Below, piece by piece: positions 24,393-34,305 of a stretch of DNA of 64,000 bases (positions are counted from its first letter, which is position 1; every line of letters begins with the position of its first letter). Made by a program: the position numbers and the translations under genes. Origin of the DNA: Paenibacillus graminis (GTDB lineage Bacteria; Bacillota; Bacilli; Paenibacillales; Paenibacillaceae); the NCBI RefSeq assembly GCF_000758705.1, contig NZ_CP009287.1:3038001-3102000 (forward strand), given 5' to 3'. The notes beneath the pieces were generated by a model, which made no database searches, was not told the DNA's origin, and saw only the letters and a list, made by a program, of their open reading frames with translations.

Positions 24393-25679
24393 ATGTCTGG
24401 CAAAGTAGCGCAGCGTATGCATATCAATTTGGCCTCCCCGTTCATTTTGGAGATGTGGGTGATCATATTTTTGGTGGAATTTGTTAAAGGATCGCTGCTC
24501 GTAGCCTTGCTGCCGGTCTACATGGAGAATATTCTCGGCATCTCGGTGACCGTAGTGGGCTTCTCCTTTGCGATGCAGTATTTGGGAGACAACCTCTTCC
24601 GCAGCCCCTCAGGCTGGGTGATGGAGCGGATAGGATACCGCTGGACAATGACGGGGGCTCTGCTGCTGATCCTCGTTGCAGTAGGTCTGATTATCTATGC
24701 GAAGGACGCTGTATGGTTATCGGTGGCCTGTCTCATTCTGGGCATTGGGACATCCCCGCTGTGGCCCTGCACCATGACGGGGATTACCGAATTGGCCGGT
24801 TCAACGGAAAGCGGAAGCAGCGGCGCAGCCATGGGGGCTGTAGAGATGGCCTCTCTGGCCGGAACCGGAATTGGTCCCATTGTAGTCAACTTTCTGATGG
24901 ATCATGGCGGACAGAGCTATCACTCCATGTTTCTTGTGCTTATGGGCTGTGCAGCTGCAGTGGCAGCCGTCTCACTGTTATTGCCGTCCAGGATAGGCAC
25001 TCACGCGCCTCATGCCATTGTGCGGGGCGGTGGGGAAGGGCCGGCGGCTGTTCGTGGGCGGGTGAACCCGCTGGAGAGTCTGAAACGGACGTTCCATCAG
25101 GTCAGAACCACCCTTAAGGTCAGCCGTCTGCTGTTCCCGGCGCTGTTCCTGCAGGCTTTTGCGATAGGTCTGATGACCCCTGTAGTGACCCTGTTTGCCC
25201 GCTCCGAGCTCCATGTAACGCCTAACCAGTTCAGCCTGCTGCTGATCGCAGGAGGCGGCATCACTGTACTGGCTCTGATTCCGGCAGGCAAATTGGTCGA
25301 CCGGATCGGAACAACGGTCTTCCTGAATATCGGCTTCCTGCTCGCTGCCGGCTCGCTGGCCTTCTTTTCCCAGGTGCGCTGGCTGCCGCTCGCCTTCTGT
25401 GCGGTAGCGCTTGTAGGCATTAGCTATGCGCTGATATTGCCTGCCTGGAACGCTTTTCTGGCCAAGCAGGTGCCGAAGGGTGAAAGGGGTACCGTATGGG
25501 GCCTTTTCCTGACGCTGCAGGGTTCCGGCATGGTAGCCGGGCCGGTGATCTCGGGGAAACTCTGGGACTCGGTTGGGCATAGCTCTCCTTTTCTGGCCAG
25601 TGCATTGGTAATGGTCCTCCTGTTCGGACTGCATCTGCTCATAGTCCACAGAACCAAGCGGAAGCTGGGAACGGGCTGA
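24393..25679 (+). CDS. MFS transporter
   Basis: A 428-residue protein with twelve predicted membrane segments and a charged central loop (residues about 200-235). Between segments 2 and 3 the pattern DNLFRSPSGWVMERIGYR fits the MFS A-motif; the symmetric half shows PAGKLVDRIGTT. It is a secondary transporter of unknown substrate, drug-efflux-like in appearance. It is divergent from speA, and its weak GGATGTGATGG binding site lies close to the ATG. Confidence 0.88.
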   Translation: MSGKVAQRMHINLASPFILEMWVIIFLVEFVKGSLLVALLPVYMENILGISVTVVGFSFAMQYLGDNLFRSPSGWVMERIGYRWTMTGALLLILVAVGLIIYAKDAVWLSVACLILGIGTSPLWPCTMTGITELAGSTESGSSGAAMGAVEMASLAGTGIGPIVVNFLMDHGGQSYHSMFLVLMGCAAAVAAVSLLLPSRIGTHAPHAIVRGGGEGPAAVRGRVNPLESLKRTFHQVRTTLKVSRLLFPALFLQAFAIGLMTPVVTLFARSELHVTPNQFSLLLIAGGGITVLALIPAGKLVDRIGTTVFLNIGFLLAAGSLAFFSQVRWLPLAFCAVALVGISYALILPAWNAFLAKQVPKGERGTVWGLFLTLQGSGMVAGPVISGKLWDSVGHSSPFLASALVMVLLFGLHLLIVHRTKRKLGTG

Positions 25680-25710
25680 GGCCCCGTATTGTCTCTGATG
25701 AAGCACAGTA

Positions 25711-25752
25711 AAAGCCGCTGGACAACCGGAAGAAACCGGGAGCCAGCGGCTT
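25711..25752. terminator. hairpin between converging genes
   Basis: AAGCCGCTGG / CCAGCGGCTT 10-bp arms with an inner CCGG pairing. No T run follows, so terminator function is likely but not certain. Confidence 0.55.
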
Positions 25753-25806
25753 GGATGAGCAGCTTTTGCAGGAGGTGCAGAAGGCCGGTACAGATAACGG
25801 GCAAAC

Positions 25807-26430
25807 TTAGAAGGACATCCGGTAGAGCGGCAGCAGCGTCTCAAAGGTCTGCCGGATAACGGCCAGGAGCTTGTCTCCGTCCGCCAAAACCGGGTCATCC
25901 CTGTCTATGCGGAGCCCGCAGGTGACTTCGGCTTTTTTGACCTCCTTAAGCTTGCGTGTCAGCTCGGCAAATGCCCCCTTATCCATATCTGCCTGAGGTG
26001 TGCCGCGGGGGTCTAAATGATCGGTAGACCAGAAGTAATCGGCTGGCAGCTCTGCTTGAACATCGTCCAGATGTCTGGACAGCGCCTCGGCGAAGGTTGC
26101 TTTATTGCTGCTCTCGTAAATAATGGCGAAGACAATAAACAAATGGCTGTGGAACATGCCCACTTGAAAATGCGGCAGTGCCTTATAGCCTCTTTTATTT
26201 GGACCCCACGCAACCCAGGTATCCTTCGGCGCATGAACGGTACGGCGGGCATGTTTGGCGACATGCGGGAACATTTCCTCCCCAGTGAGCATGGACAAAA
26301 GAGGGGCGATCTCTCCGCCCAGTTCGTTCAGCTTTGGCCGGACTCCGGCGATCAGCGCCTCCATCCGCGGCTCCAGGCCCTCAATATGAAAGACATCAAA
26401 ATCTTCAGCAGTAAATCCTTGAAATGGCAT
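25807..26430 (-). CDS. DUF1054 family protein (YktB-like)
   Basis: A 207-residue protein matching the DUF1054/UPF0637 family: FQGFTAEDFDVFHIEGLEPR at the start, then GEEMFPHVAKHARRTVHAP, TWVAWGPNKRGYK and HFQVGMFHSHLFIVFA. Function unknown; the family is confined to Bacilli. The frame extends 13 codons upstream, but AAGGAG 7 bp before ATG 26430 fixes the start and gives the family's usual length. Confidence 0.88.
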   Translation of the reverse strand: MPFQGFTAEDFDVFHIEGLEPRMEALIAGVRPKLNELGGEIAPLLSMLTGEEMFPHVAKHARRTVHAPKDTWVAWGPNKRGYKALPHFQVGMFHSHLFIVFAIIYESSNKATFAEALSRHLDDVQAELPADYFWSTDHLDPRGTPQADMDKGAFAELTRKLKEVKKAEVTCGLRIDRDDPVLADGDKLLAVIRQTFETLLPLYRMSF

Positions 26431-26688
26431 GTCAGGTCTCCTTGTATAAAAAATGGTCAATAATATCAATGAAATTGCTGCAAAAACGGGGGCAGGCGTT
26501 TTGAAATGGCAGGCAGCGGGTAAAAATAGTCAATAAACCAAGTTACCGCTACATAAAATGAAGTATAAAATAAGTGTAAGACGAACGCAAAATTAAATAT
26601 TGCAAGTGGAGGTCCGGCAGTCAGTTCTACTCTAGGTTAGGCAAATGAAGATGGCTTTGCTGAAACAATGCCGTTAGGGGGGAGTGCC

Positions 26689-27285
26689 GTGAACAAAAAT
26701 GACGAAGTCGAGTACTGCAATCTGGAGCTGCGCTTTGACAGGCAGCATATCCAGGACCTGATCAAGGACCTGATTAAGGAAGGCTATTCCCTTTATTGGA
26801 GTGAAAATGAAACGGTTTTTCTTATTTCGGTGCGCACCGGACGCAAGCTAGTCAAGCTGCGCTTCCAGCGGATTAAGGATGGCTTCAAGCTGGTGGGAGA
26901 TTATATGATCCGTGATGCGCGCCTGTCGGAATGGATGGAGAAGCTGATTGGTGATATGCGCGGACACGCCGTTGTCAAGCGGTTCCGCGACCGCCAGATT
27001 ATCATTGAGAATATTTTATTCGGCGAGGTTATCCGGCTGGTCGAAATCTCCGGGTATCAGCAGCGCGTGCTGTATCAGAAAGGCCCTCTGCTCTCCGATC
27101 AGGAACTGACGAAGCTCTTCTACTCCGTGGAAGGGGAGGAACGTATCCGGGACCGCAGGCTTGAGGTGGATGAGCAGCTGGGATTGCTGCACAAGGCGAT
27201 TCAGGGCAATGATGAAGAGCTGGCTGCGGCATGCAAAGCCAGACTTGCTGAATTGACCAGAGAATTAAACATGCTTGAATGGTGA
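26689..27285 (+). CDS. conserved hypothetical protein, charged helical
   Basis: A 198-residue protein, soluble, with an alternating basic/acidic middle (KLVKLRFQRIKDGFKLVGDY) and a coiled-coil-like C-terminus (EVDEQLGLLHKAIQGNDEEL). No known domain is recognised. GTG 26689 is preferred because GGGGGAG lies 5 bp upstream; the in-frame ATG at 26668 has no binding site. It is followed by a perfect 28-bp palindrome. Confidence 0.7.
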   Translation: MNKNDEVEYCNLELRFDRQHIQDLIKDLIKEGYSLYWSENETVFLISVRTGRKLVKLRFQRIKDGFKLVGDYMIRDARLSEWMEKLIGDMRGHAVVKRFRDRQIIIENILFGEVIRLVEISGYQQRVLYQKGPLLSDQELTKLFYSVEGEERIRDRRLEVDEQLGLLHKAIQGNDEELAAACKARLAELTRELNMLEW

Positions 27286-27305
27286 TATGCTGTATTGGAC
27301 TGAGT

Positions 27306-27333
27306 CAGGGCACCCCGTATACGGGGTGCCCTG
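27306..27333 (+). terminator. 28-bp perfect palindrome, probable terminator
   Basis: CAGGGCACCCCGTA and its exact inverse meet without a loop. It lies 20 bp after a stop codon and has no T tail, so it is a strong hairpin of uncertain role. Confidence 0.5.
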
Positions 27334-27549
27334 TAGTTTGCCGCCGAACTGGAAGCGGGTATTCACTTCTGCCTGCAAAAACGTTAAAATACTCATTGTG
27401 AGCAATTTCCGTGATCATGCAGGATTTTGTCAATGAAGTTGATCTCTTTCAAGCGGTAGGACTTTGCTGTCTCTAACAAAGGATGGTATTCTAATACTGC
27501 GAGAAATGGAATTTCACAAAAATATAAGATGCAAAGGGTGGGGAACCAG

Positions 27550-28962
27550 ATGGCAAAACAACAAATCGGCGTCATTGGCTTGGCGGTAATGGGTAAAAAT
27601 TTGGCTCTTAACATCGAGAGCAGAGGTTTCACCGTATCGGTGTACAACCGTTCTTCGGAGAAGACTCATGACCTGATCAGCGAAGCGGAAGGCAAAAACC
27701 TGGTAGGCACTTTTTCCATTGAGGAGTTTGTCGAATCACTGGAAGTGCCGCGTAAAATTCTGATCATGGTTCAGGCAGGCAAAGCAACCGATGCTACCAT
27801 TGAGCAGCTGCTGCCGCATCTGGATCAAGGCGATATCATCATCGACGGGGGCAACGCTTATTTCCCTGACACAGTCCGCCGCAATAAGGAGCTGGAGGCT
27901 AAAGGCTTCCGTTTCATCGGCACCGGTGTATCCGGCGGTGAAGAAGGCGCACTGAAAGGGCCATCCATCATGCCTGGGGGCCAGGAAAGCGCCTATAAGC
28001 TGGTAGAACCAATTCTTACGGCAATTTCGGCCAAAGTGGACGGAGAGCCTTGCTGTACATATATCGGGCCGGATGGTGCAGGGCACTATGTAAAAATGGT
28101 GCATAACGGCATCGAGTACGGAGACATGCAGCTGATCGGCGAGGCTTATCATTTGCTGAAGGATGTGCTTGGCCTGGATGCCAAAGAGCTGCACAGCATC
28201 TTTGCGGATTGGAACAGCGGAGAGCTCGACAGCTATCTGATCGAGATTACCAAGGATATTTTTGCAGAATATGATGAAGAAACCGGTAAACCGATGGTGG
28301 ACGTCATTCTGGACGCGGCCGGCCAAAAGGGTACGGGCAAATGGACAAGCCAAAGCTCGCTGGATCTCGGTGTGCCGTTGTCCATGATCACAGAATCCGT
28401 ATTCTCCCGGTTCTTGTCGGCAATGAAGGAAGAGCGGGTTGCAGCGAGCAAGGTGCTTAGCGGTCCCGTAACCGAGCCCTTCAAGGGCGACAAAGCCGAG
28501 TTCATCGAGAACGTGCGCAAGGCGCTGTTCGCCAGCAAAATCGTATCCTATGCCCAAGGCTTCGCACAGCTTCGTGTAGCTTCCGAGGAATACAACTGGG
28601 ATCTGAAATACGGCAACCTGGCCAAAATCTGGCGCGGCGGCTGCATTATCCGTTCCCGCTTCCTGCAGAACATTACCGATGCCTACGAGAACAATCCGGA
28701 GCTCAAAAACCTGCTGCTTGATCCGTTCTTCAAGAACATCATGGACACTTACCAGTCCGCATGGCGCCAAGTGGTTTCCGCTGCCGTGGCCCAAGGGGTT
28801 CCGGTTCCCGGTTTCTCCAGCGCCCTGGCATACTACGACAGCTACCGCACAGAACGCCTGCCAGCGAACCTGCTTCAGGCACAGCGCGATTACTTCGGTG
28901 CCCACACCTTCAAACGTGTGGACAAAGAAGGCGTCTTTCATCACAACTGGCTGTCTGAATAA
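27550..28962 (+). CDS. gnd: 6-phosphogluconate dehydrogenase, decarboxylating
   Basis: A 470-residue enzyme of the pentose phosphate pathway: 6-phosphogluconate plus NADP gives ribulose 5-phosphate and CO2. The coenzyme fold starts [20 protein letters not shown] (usual GLGVMG is GLAVMG here), then [20 protein letters not shown], the substrate loop [18 protein letters not shown] with the catalytic Lys, and the C-terminal [20 protein letters not shown] with [11 protein letters not shown] 27550 behind GGGTGGGG gives the family's normal length. It is monocistronic with a strong terminator. Confidence 0.95.
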   Translation: MAKQQIGVIGLAVMGKNLALNIESRGFTVSVYNRSSEKTHDLISEAEGKNLVGTFSIEEFVESLEVPRKILIMVQAGKATDATIEQLLPHLDQGDIIIDGGNAYFPDTVRRNKELEAKGFRFIGTGVSGGEEGALKGPSIMPGGQESAYKLVEPILTAISAKVDGEPCCTYIGPDGAGHYVKMVHNGIEYGDMQLIGEAYHLLKDVLGLDAKELHSIFADWNSGELDSYLIEITKDIFAEYDEETGKPMVDVILDAAGQKGTGKWTSQSSLDLGVPLSMITESVFSRFLSAMKEERVAASKVLSGPVTEPFKGDKAEFIENVRKALFASKIVSYAQGFAQLRVASEEYNWDLKYGNLAKIWRGGCIIRSRFLQNITDAYENNPELKNLLLDPFFKNIMDTYQSAWRQVVSAAVAQGVPVPGFSSALAYYDSYRTERLPANLLQAQRDYFGAHTFKRVDKEGVFHHNWLSE

Positions 28963-28988
28963 GTTTCAGGCACAAACGGTAAACAGCA

Positions 28989-29036
28989 GCCCGAACGGCT
29001 CCTTAGCAGACAGCGGGAGCCCTCGGGCCTTTTTTT
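28989..29036 (+). terminator. terminator of gnd
   Basis: GCCCGA/TCGGGC outer and GGCTCC/GGAGCC inner arms, followed by T7, 27 bp past the stop. Confidence 0.88.
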
Positions 29037-29198
29037 GCATACTTGCAGGGTTTGGGGTCATCTTTATAGCACCTGATCAGGCTTCACCATTAAGTCTGCT
29101 TTGTAGGGTGGGGATGCGTGTGTTAACGAAGCCGGTGCATTGTGCAATGTTTTCACCCTGTGTTATGATATGACAAATGTCGCGGTTGGAGGGTCATG

Positions 29199-29711
29199 AT
29201 GAAATACGCCAATAAAAATATCATTCTCGTCGGGATGATGGCCACGGGAAAGTCGACGGTGGGCGCACTGCTGGCGGAAGAGCTGGGGTATGAGCTGGTT
29301 GATCTGGATCATGTGATTATTCAGAAAGAAGGCCGGAGCATTGCGGAACTCTTCGCTGAAGGCGGGGAAGAATATTTCCGCAGGATCGAATCGGCAGTCC
29401 TGAAGGACATGCTGGAGGGAGAGGGCCGGATTATCTCTACAGGCGGCGGAGCGGTGCTGGCGCCGGGGAATGCGGACATCATGCTGCAAAATGGGCTAGT
29501 TGTTGCGTTGACCGCTTCAGAGGAGGCAATTATCGCCCGTGTCAGCGGGGATCAGAACAGGCCGCTGCTCGCCGGCAATGCACAGGAACGGGTTCGGACG
29601 ATTCTGGAACAGCGCCGGGACGCTTACCGTTTCGCACATTGCACGGTCGATACAACGGAGCTGAATGCGGCAGAAGTGTCGAAGCATATTTTAATGCGCT
29701 ACCGCGGTTGA
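29199..29711 (+). CDS. aroK: shikimate kinase
   Basis: A 170-residue P-loop kinase that phosphorylates shikimate at O3. Walker A is GMMATGKST, DLDHVI holds the Mg/shikimate Asp, EEYFRRIE the shikimate-binding Arg, STGGGAV the glycine loop, and NRPLL the lid Arg. ATG 29196 or 29199 can start it; GGAGG spacing favours 29199. It lies 450 bp before aroA in the same direction with an inverted rhodanese gene between, a loose shikimate-pathway cluster. Confidence 0.92.
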   Translation: MKYANKNIILVGMMATGKSTVGALLAEELGYELVDLDHVIIQKEGRSIAELFAEGGEEYFRRIESAVLKDMLEGEGRIISTGGGAVLAPGNADIMLQNGLVVALTASEEAIIARVSGDQNRPLLAGNAQERVRTILEQRRDAYRFAHCTVDTTELNAAEVSKHILMRYRG

Positions 29712-29736
29712 GCTTTTAAGCGTATCCGTGTTAGAC

Positions 29737-30045
29737 TTAGGCGTCCGCAGTTTCATTCCAGTCCATCATCCCGCCGCTAAGGTTGGAGGTCCGGTAGCCG
29801 AACTGCTGCAGGTATTCGCAGACACGCTGGCTGCGGGCGCCGGAGCGGCAAATAAAGACGATTTCGGTTTCTTGAGGCAGCTCTTCCGTATGCTGCGGTA
29901 TTTCGCCCATAGGAATATGCTTCGCCCCGGGAATCATTCCGAAAGCAACCTCGTCGTCTTCACGGACGTCTATCAGTACAAGGTCTTCACCTGACTCCAG
30001 ACGCTGCCGCAGTTCTTGTGCTGTGATTTGGGGAATCTCATTCAT
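29737..30045 (-). CDS. rhodanese-like single-domain protein
   Basis: A 102-residue rhodanese domain: ITAQELRQRLESGEDLVLIDVRE, IPGAKHIPMGEI, and the active loop CRSGARS with the persulfide-forming Cys, then LSGGMMDW. It carries or transfers sulfane sulfur. It stands alone and inverted between aroK and aroA. Confidence 0.9.
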   Translation of the reverse strand: MNEIPQITAQELRQRLESGEDLVLIDVREDDEVAFGMIPGAKHIPMGEIPQHTEELPQETEIVFICRSGARSQRVCEYLQQFGYRTSNLSGGMMDWNETADA

Positions 30046-30161
30046 GGTTGTGACCTCTTTTCATCTAGAAGATGATATCATGATAACACAATTGCGGATT
30101 ACCCTGTCAAACTGAGCAATACATAATATATATATTTGAGCCCATAAGGAGAGCTAATATC

Positions 30162-31451
30162 ATGGACGTTATTGTTAGGCCTACACCAACCCTGCAAGGG
30201 GAATTCGGAGCCCTGTCTTCCAAAAATTATACTACGCGCTACCTGCTGGTCGCCGCATTGTCGGAAGGGGTCAGCACGATCTACCACCCGGCGCACAGTG
30301 AAGACAGCGATGCGATCCGCAGATGTATCGCTGATCTGGGAGCAGTGCTTACAGAAGACGAGGAAAAAATTGTCATTCAGGGCTTTGGCCGCCGTCCCCG
30401 TGATGTCAAAGAGCTTAACGTGGGCAATGCCGGTGCGGTGCTGCGTTTTCTGATGGCTGTGGCGGCCCTCAGTCCTGAGGTCACCTTTGTGAACACGTAT
30501 CCGGATTCTTTGGGCAAACGTCCGCATGACGATCTGATTACAGCGCTTGGCCAGCTCGGCGTAGAGGTGGAGCATAACAACGGAAGACTTCCGATTACCA
30601 TTCGCGGCGGCAAACCGGCTGGCGGGCGGATTACGGTATCTGGTGCGGTCAGCTCGCAATATCTCAGCGCTCTTCTGTTCCTGACACCGCTGCTTGAGGA
30701 AGACAGTGAAATTATTGTGCTGGATGACCTGAAATCCAAAGTGGTTGTAGGCCAGACGCTGGAGGTCTTGGAGCAGGCGGGGATTATCGTTCACGCGGCT
30801 GATGACTATATGTCCTTCAAGGTGCCGGGCGGCCAGGCCTATGCGGCCAAGTCCTACACGGTACAGGGCGATTATCCCGGATCGGCAGCTGTGCTCGCAG
30901 CGGCGGCGGTGACGAAATCGGATGTCCGGATTCACCGGCTTGCCGAACACAGCAAGCAGGGCGAGCGGGCGATTGTAGATGTGCTGCGTATGATGCAAGT
31001 GCCGCTTACCCATGAGAATGGTACAGTGCATGTTCAGGGCAATGGTATCCTGAAGGCTGTGGAATTTGACGGTGATGCGGCAACCGATGCGGTCCTCGCA
31101 ATGGTGGCTGCCGCTGTTTTTGCCGAAGGCACCTCACGCTTCTATAATGTTGAGAATTTGAGATACAAGGAATGCGACCGCATTACTGACTATTTGGCTG
31201 AGCTGACCCGCGCCGGAGCAAGCGTTGAGGAACGCCGGGATGAGATTATCGTACACGGTAAACCTGAGGGCGTCGAAGGCGGCGTGACGATCAATGCGCA
31301 TTATGACCACCGGGTAATCATGGCGCTGACCGTAGTCGGCCTGCGGGCCCGCCAGCCGCTGCGGATCAAGGATGCCCATCACGTGGCCAAATCGTACCCG
31401 CAGTACTTCGACCACCTGCGCTTGCTTGGTGCAGATGTGGAGTGGGTATGA
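30162..31451 (+). CDS. aroA: 3-phosphoshikimate 1-carboxyvinyltransferase (EPSP synthase), divergent
   Basis: A 429-residue enzyme joining shikimate 3-phosphate and PEP. Compared with the usual patterns it is divergent but keeps the key residues: Lys in LSSKNYTTRYLL (usual DKS.SHR), Arg and Gly in VGNAGAVLRF (usual GNAGT..R, the Thr is Ala), SSQYLSALL, an acidic residue in DGDAATDAVLAM, and LRYKECDRI (usual L..KE.DR), with DHRV..AL near the end. It is probably functional and may be a second copy in the genome. It overlaps the GNAT gene by ATGA. Confidence 0.85.
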   Translation: MDVIVRPTPTLQGEFGALSSKNYTTRYLLVAALSEGVSTIYHPAHSEDSDAIRRCIADLGAVLTEDEEKIVIQGFGRRPRDVKELNVGNAGAVLRFLMAVAALSPEVTFVNTYPDSLGKRPHDDLITALGQLGVEVEHNNGRLPITIRGGKPAGGRITVSGAVSSQYLSALLFLTPLLEEDSEIIVLDDLKSKVVVGQTLEVLEQAGIIVHAADDYMSFKVPGGQAYAAKSYTVQGDYPGSAAVLAAAAVTKSDVRIHRLAEHSKQGERAIVDVLRMMQVPLTHENGTVHVQGNGILKAVEFDGDAATDAVLAMVAAAVFAEGTSRFYNVENLRYKECDRITDYLAELTRAGASVEERRDEIIVHGKPEGVEGGVTINAHYDHRVIMALTVVGLRARQPLRIKDAHHVAKSYPQYFDHLRLLGADVEWV

Positions 31452-32008
31452 CGAAGCCAGAGCTTTTGACTATACATCCGCTCACACCAGACGACTTCCC
31501 GTCTGTGTGTGAGCTTTTTAGGCATACCATTACTGATGCCTTTGAACAAGAGGGACTTGCCTCTTTGCAGGACGACATCCAAAATGAAATTGACAACAAA
31601 CAACAAATGGCTGCGAGCGCTCTGAACCTTAAGAATTCCGGCCTGTTTTTCCTTGTTGCCAAACTAGACGGAAGGGTTGCCGGAACAATTTCATTCGGGC
31701 CCTGCGGTGAGAATATCCGGTCATGTACGGGACATCAGCTTGATGATGTAGGTGAGCTGGGGAGCTTATACATTTTGCCAAGCTGCCAGGGCCAGGGAAT
31801 AGGCTCGGCCTTAATTAAGGAGATGCTGGATGATCTAAGGAGCCGGGGAATTGAAGAGTTTTGCCTGGACAGCGGTTATAAGCGGGCGCAGCAAAGATGG
31901 CTGCGGAAATTTGGCGAGCCCTACACCGTGGTTAAGGATTATTGGGGACCGGATTCGGTTCACATGGTTTGGTTGTGCAAGACAACGACACTAACAACGA
32001 CTTGTTAG
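31448..32008 (+). CDS. GNAT acetyltransferase
   Basis: A 186-residue GNAT protein. The acetyl-CoA region reads LGSLYILPSCQGQGIGSALIKE, preceded by LDGRVAGTISFGP and followed by EEFCLDSGYKRAQQRWLRKFG. ATG 31448 overlaps the aroA stop (ATGA), so it is translationally coupled to aroA. A strong terminator overlaps its 3' end. The substrate is unknown; the link to aromatic biosynthesis is only positional. Confidence 0.85.
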   Translation: MTKPELLTIHPLTPDDFPSVCELFRHTITDAFEQEGLASLQDDIQNEIDNKQQMAASALNLKNSGLFFLVAKLDGRVAGTISFGPCGENIRSCTGHQLDDVGELGSLYILPSCQGQGIGSALIKEMLDDLRSRGIEEFCLDSGYKRAQQRWLRKFGEPYTVVKDYWGPDSVHMVWLCKTTTLTTTC

Positions 32009-32016
32009 TGTTTTTT
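31988..32016 (+). terminator. terminator of the aroA-GNAT operon
   Basis: ACACTAACAA / TTGTTAGTGT arms with a 4-nt loop and T5 tail, overlapping the last codons of the GNAT gene. Confidence 0.9.
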
Positions 32017-32147
32017 GTCTTGTTAACTTTTTCGTACCGCTGTTGTGAAAAAAAGTTTAGGGTTAGAGTGAGGAGTGTTTCTAAAACTAACAAGGGAATT
32101 ACTGGGATATAGCTATTCTTTTCACTTGAAGGCTGGTGGTACGAAAA

Positions 32148-33473
32148 ATGATTAATTTAATTATGGCAATCCAAATATTAAGCTTCTTTTTTATTTTTCA
32201 ATCCATTTCACGCTATCGCTTTACAATCCGGGAAATCACAATTTGGCTGGCAGTGTTTTTATTGATTGGATTTGTTTCTACATATTTTATCGGAGTATGG
32301 GGGGCTGTTACGCTATTTCTCTGTTTCGTTGGCATATCCTACTTCAAAAATCATAAAACCATTACCGCATTAGGTGTTTTTTACGGAGCGTATGCCTTGG
32401 TCATGAATTCGTTTTTAGGCTATCTCGCAGCAGATCCGCTTACGCGATTGGTTGAATTTATTTTTAGACAATCATCAGCAAATATCGACGATCTCCCGTA
32501 TCTGTTTACAGCTATGGCACCGCCCGTTATCAATGAAATCGGTCTTAGAGCGGTACGCCGCTATGTTCCACAGCTTAACAAGGAAATTCTGCAGAAATCC
32601 AGCAGAGTGATTCTTTTTCCGGTGATTGTCCTTTTAATGATTATAATCATTTCGGTATATCCGATCTTATCCATTGGTAATACAACGGGCGAGTTTAGTT
32701 CATTCCATAGGACCCTGCTCTTAGGGATGTGGCTGCTGTTTATCATTGCCTTGCTGTATATGCAATTTCAATACAATCATATTCAGAAAAGAGAAGTGGA
32801 AAAATCTAAAAGTGAACAATTGGTACAGCTGAAGGATTATGCCGCGCAGCTCGAAAAAATTTATGATGAATTCAGAGGGTTTCGCCATGACTATGCTAAT
32901 ATCCTGTTGACTCTGGAGGATGGGATTTACCGCGAAGATTGGGAGCAAGTCAAACAAGTGTATGAACAAACCGTTAAGCCGACGGGGCAATTGATGCGCA
33001 AGAATGAGTACAGCTTTGTCAAGCTGCGAAATCTGTATGTATCCGAGGTCAAAAGTATCCTGGCTGCGAAAATAATAATGGCCCAACAAATGAAAATAGA
33101 TGTTTCGTTGGAAATTGAAGAACCCATTCAGCTGATTCAGATGGAATTGATTTCTTTTACCCGGGTTCTTTCCATTTTATTAGATAATGCGATAGAAGCA
33201 GCGGCTAATACAGAAGCAGCGAAGCTTTGGATCGTATTATTGGAAGACCCCGCCGCTCAGCGGATCATCATTGAGAACAGCAGCGGAGAGAACATTTGTT
33301 TACGACGGCTGGGGGAGCGCGGGTACTCTTCCAAAGGTAAGGGGCATGGCTTGGGGTTATATAATGTGCAGCAGATTTTAAAGGAAAATCACTTTGTATC
33401 GCTTGAAACGGAAACCCGATCAAACTTGTTTTCTCAGACACTAATTTTAAGAAAGACTGGAGAACGGAAATGA
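32148..33473 (+). CDS. AgrC/ComD-type sensor histidine kinase (GHKL)
   Basis: A 441-residue kinase. About six membrane helices fill residues 1-210; a coiled coil leads to the His box FRGFRHDYANIL (His about 247), then the N box LLDNAIEAA and the glycine box GKGHGLGLYN. This is the HPK10 class that senses peptide pheromones or antimicrobial peptides. ATG 32148 with GGTGGT upstream is preferred over GTG 32136. It is coupled to the response regulator by ATGA. No agrB/agrD pair is adjacent, so its signal is not encoded here. Confidence 0.88.
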   Translation: MINLIMAIQILSFFFIFQSISRYRFTIREITIWLAVFLLIGFVSTYFIGVWGAVTLFLCFVGISYFKNHKTITALGVFYGAYALVMNSFLGYLAADPLTRLVEFIFRQSSANIDDLPYLFTAMAPPVINEIGLRAVRRYVPQLNKEILQKSSRVILFPVIVLLMIIIISVYPILSIGNTTGEFSSFHRTLLLGMWLLFIIALLYMQFQYNHIQKREVEKSKSEQLVQLKDYAAQLEKIYDEFRGFRHDYANILLTLEDGIYREDWEQVKQVYEQTVKPTGQLMRKNEYSFVKLRNLYVSEVKSILAAKIIMAQQMKIDVSLEIEEPIQLIQMELISFTRVLSILLDNAIEAAANTEAAKLWIVLLEDPAAQRIIIENSSGENICLRRLGERGYSSKGKGHGLGLYNVQQILKENHFVSLETETRSNLFSQTLILRKTGERK

Positions 33474-34225
33474 ACATATTTATTTTGGAGGATGACCTGA
33501 TCCAGCAGCAGCGCTTAGAACGGATCATCCGGACATTGTTGTTTAAACACCAGATCCGTTGCCGGAGTCTATGTTCGACCGCAAAACCGGATCATTTATT
33601 ATCGCAAATTGAGAATGCGGCTGACCACAAGCTGTATTTTCTTGATCTGGAGATCAAACATGAGAAGCATAAAGGGCTCGCTATCGCTAAGGAAATTAGA
33701 AAAAAAGATCCCTACGGCACGATTGTTTTTGTTACCACCCATTCCGAGTTAGCGCCAATAACCTTTACATACCGTGTGGCTGCTTTAGATTTTATTGAAA
33801 AAGATTTAGAGGAAGTAGAATTTATTCAAAAAGTTGAAGAGTGTCTGTTCATTGCCGATTCGCGCCGGACGATTCCGGTAAGTCCCGATAACTTTACATT
33901 CGAGAATAAATATACCAGCTTTCAAATTCCCTTTTCAGACATCCTTTATTTTGAGACTATGGAAATTGCACATAAAATAAGGTTAATTACTAAAACTAAA
34001 GTTCTTAATTTTTATGCTGAATTACATGAAATTGCCGGTTATGATGACCGCCTCTTCCGCTGCCACCGGGCATTTGTAGTCAATCTGTCTAATATCAGAT
34101 CCGTTGATAAGAAGAACAAACTTGTCTTGTTTGACCACGATATAAGCTGTTCGGTTTCAAGAAGGCTGCAAAAGGAAACCATTGAAAGGATGGAAGCTTT
34201 AAGGCAAAAAGAGTTCCTCCATTAA
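33470..34225 (+). CDS. AgrA/ComE-type LytTR response regulator
   Basis: A 251-residue protein. The receiver (1-125) has the acidic pair EDD near the start, the phosphoacceptor D59 in YFLDLEI, and the switch region FVTTHS. The LytTR DNA-binding domain (145-245) shows DILYFETMEIAHKIRLIT, RLFRCHRAFVVNLSNIRSVD and SVSRR. It is cognate to the upstream kinase. Its likely target is the ABC operon next door, where a LytTR-type repeat pair lies at 34306-34336. Confidence 0.9.
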   Translation: MNIFILEDDLIQQQRLERIIRTLLFKHQIRCRSLCSTAKPDHLLSQIENAADHKLYFLDLEIKHEKHKGLAIAKEIRKKDPYGTIVFVTTHSELAPITFTYRVAALDFIEKDLEEVEFIQKVEECLFIADSRRTIPVSPDNFTFENKYTSFQIPFSDILYFETMEIAHKIRLITKTKVLNFYAELHEIAGYDDRLFRCHRAFVVNLSNIRSVDKKNKLVLFDHDISCSVSRRLQKETIERMEALRQKEFLH

Positions 34226-34305
34226 GTGTTTTTTGAAAATTCATAAGAAATGCTGGAAGCTGTTTCTTAAATGGCTGTCAGCGCTTCTTTTTCTTTTATC
34301 AGCGT

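Noticed and set aside
24978..25898. 306-codon minus-strand frame opposite the MFS gene
   Set aside because: It lies antisense to a clear transporter, is rich in Arg, Gln and Pro as GC-rich shadows are, and has no domain.
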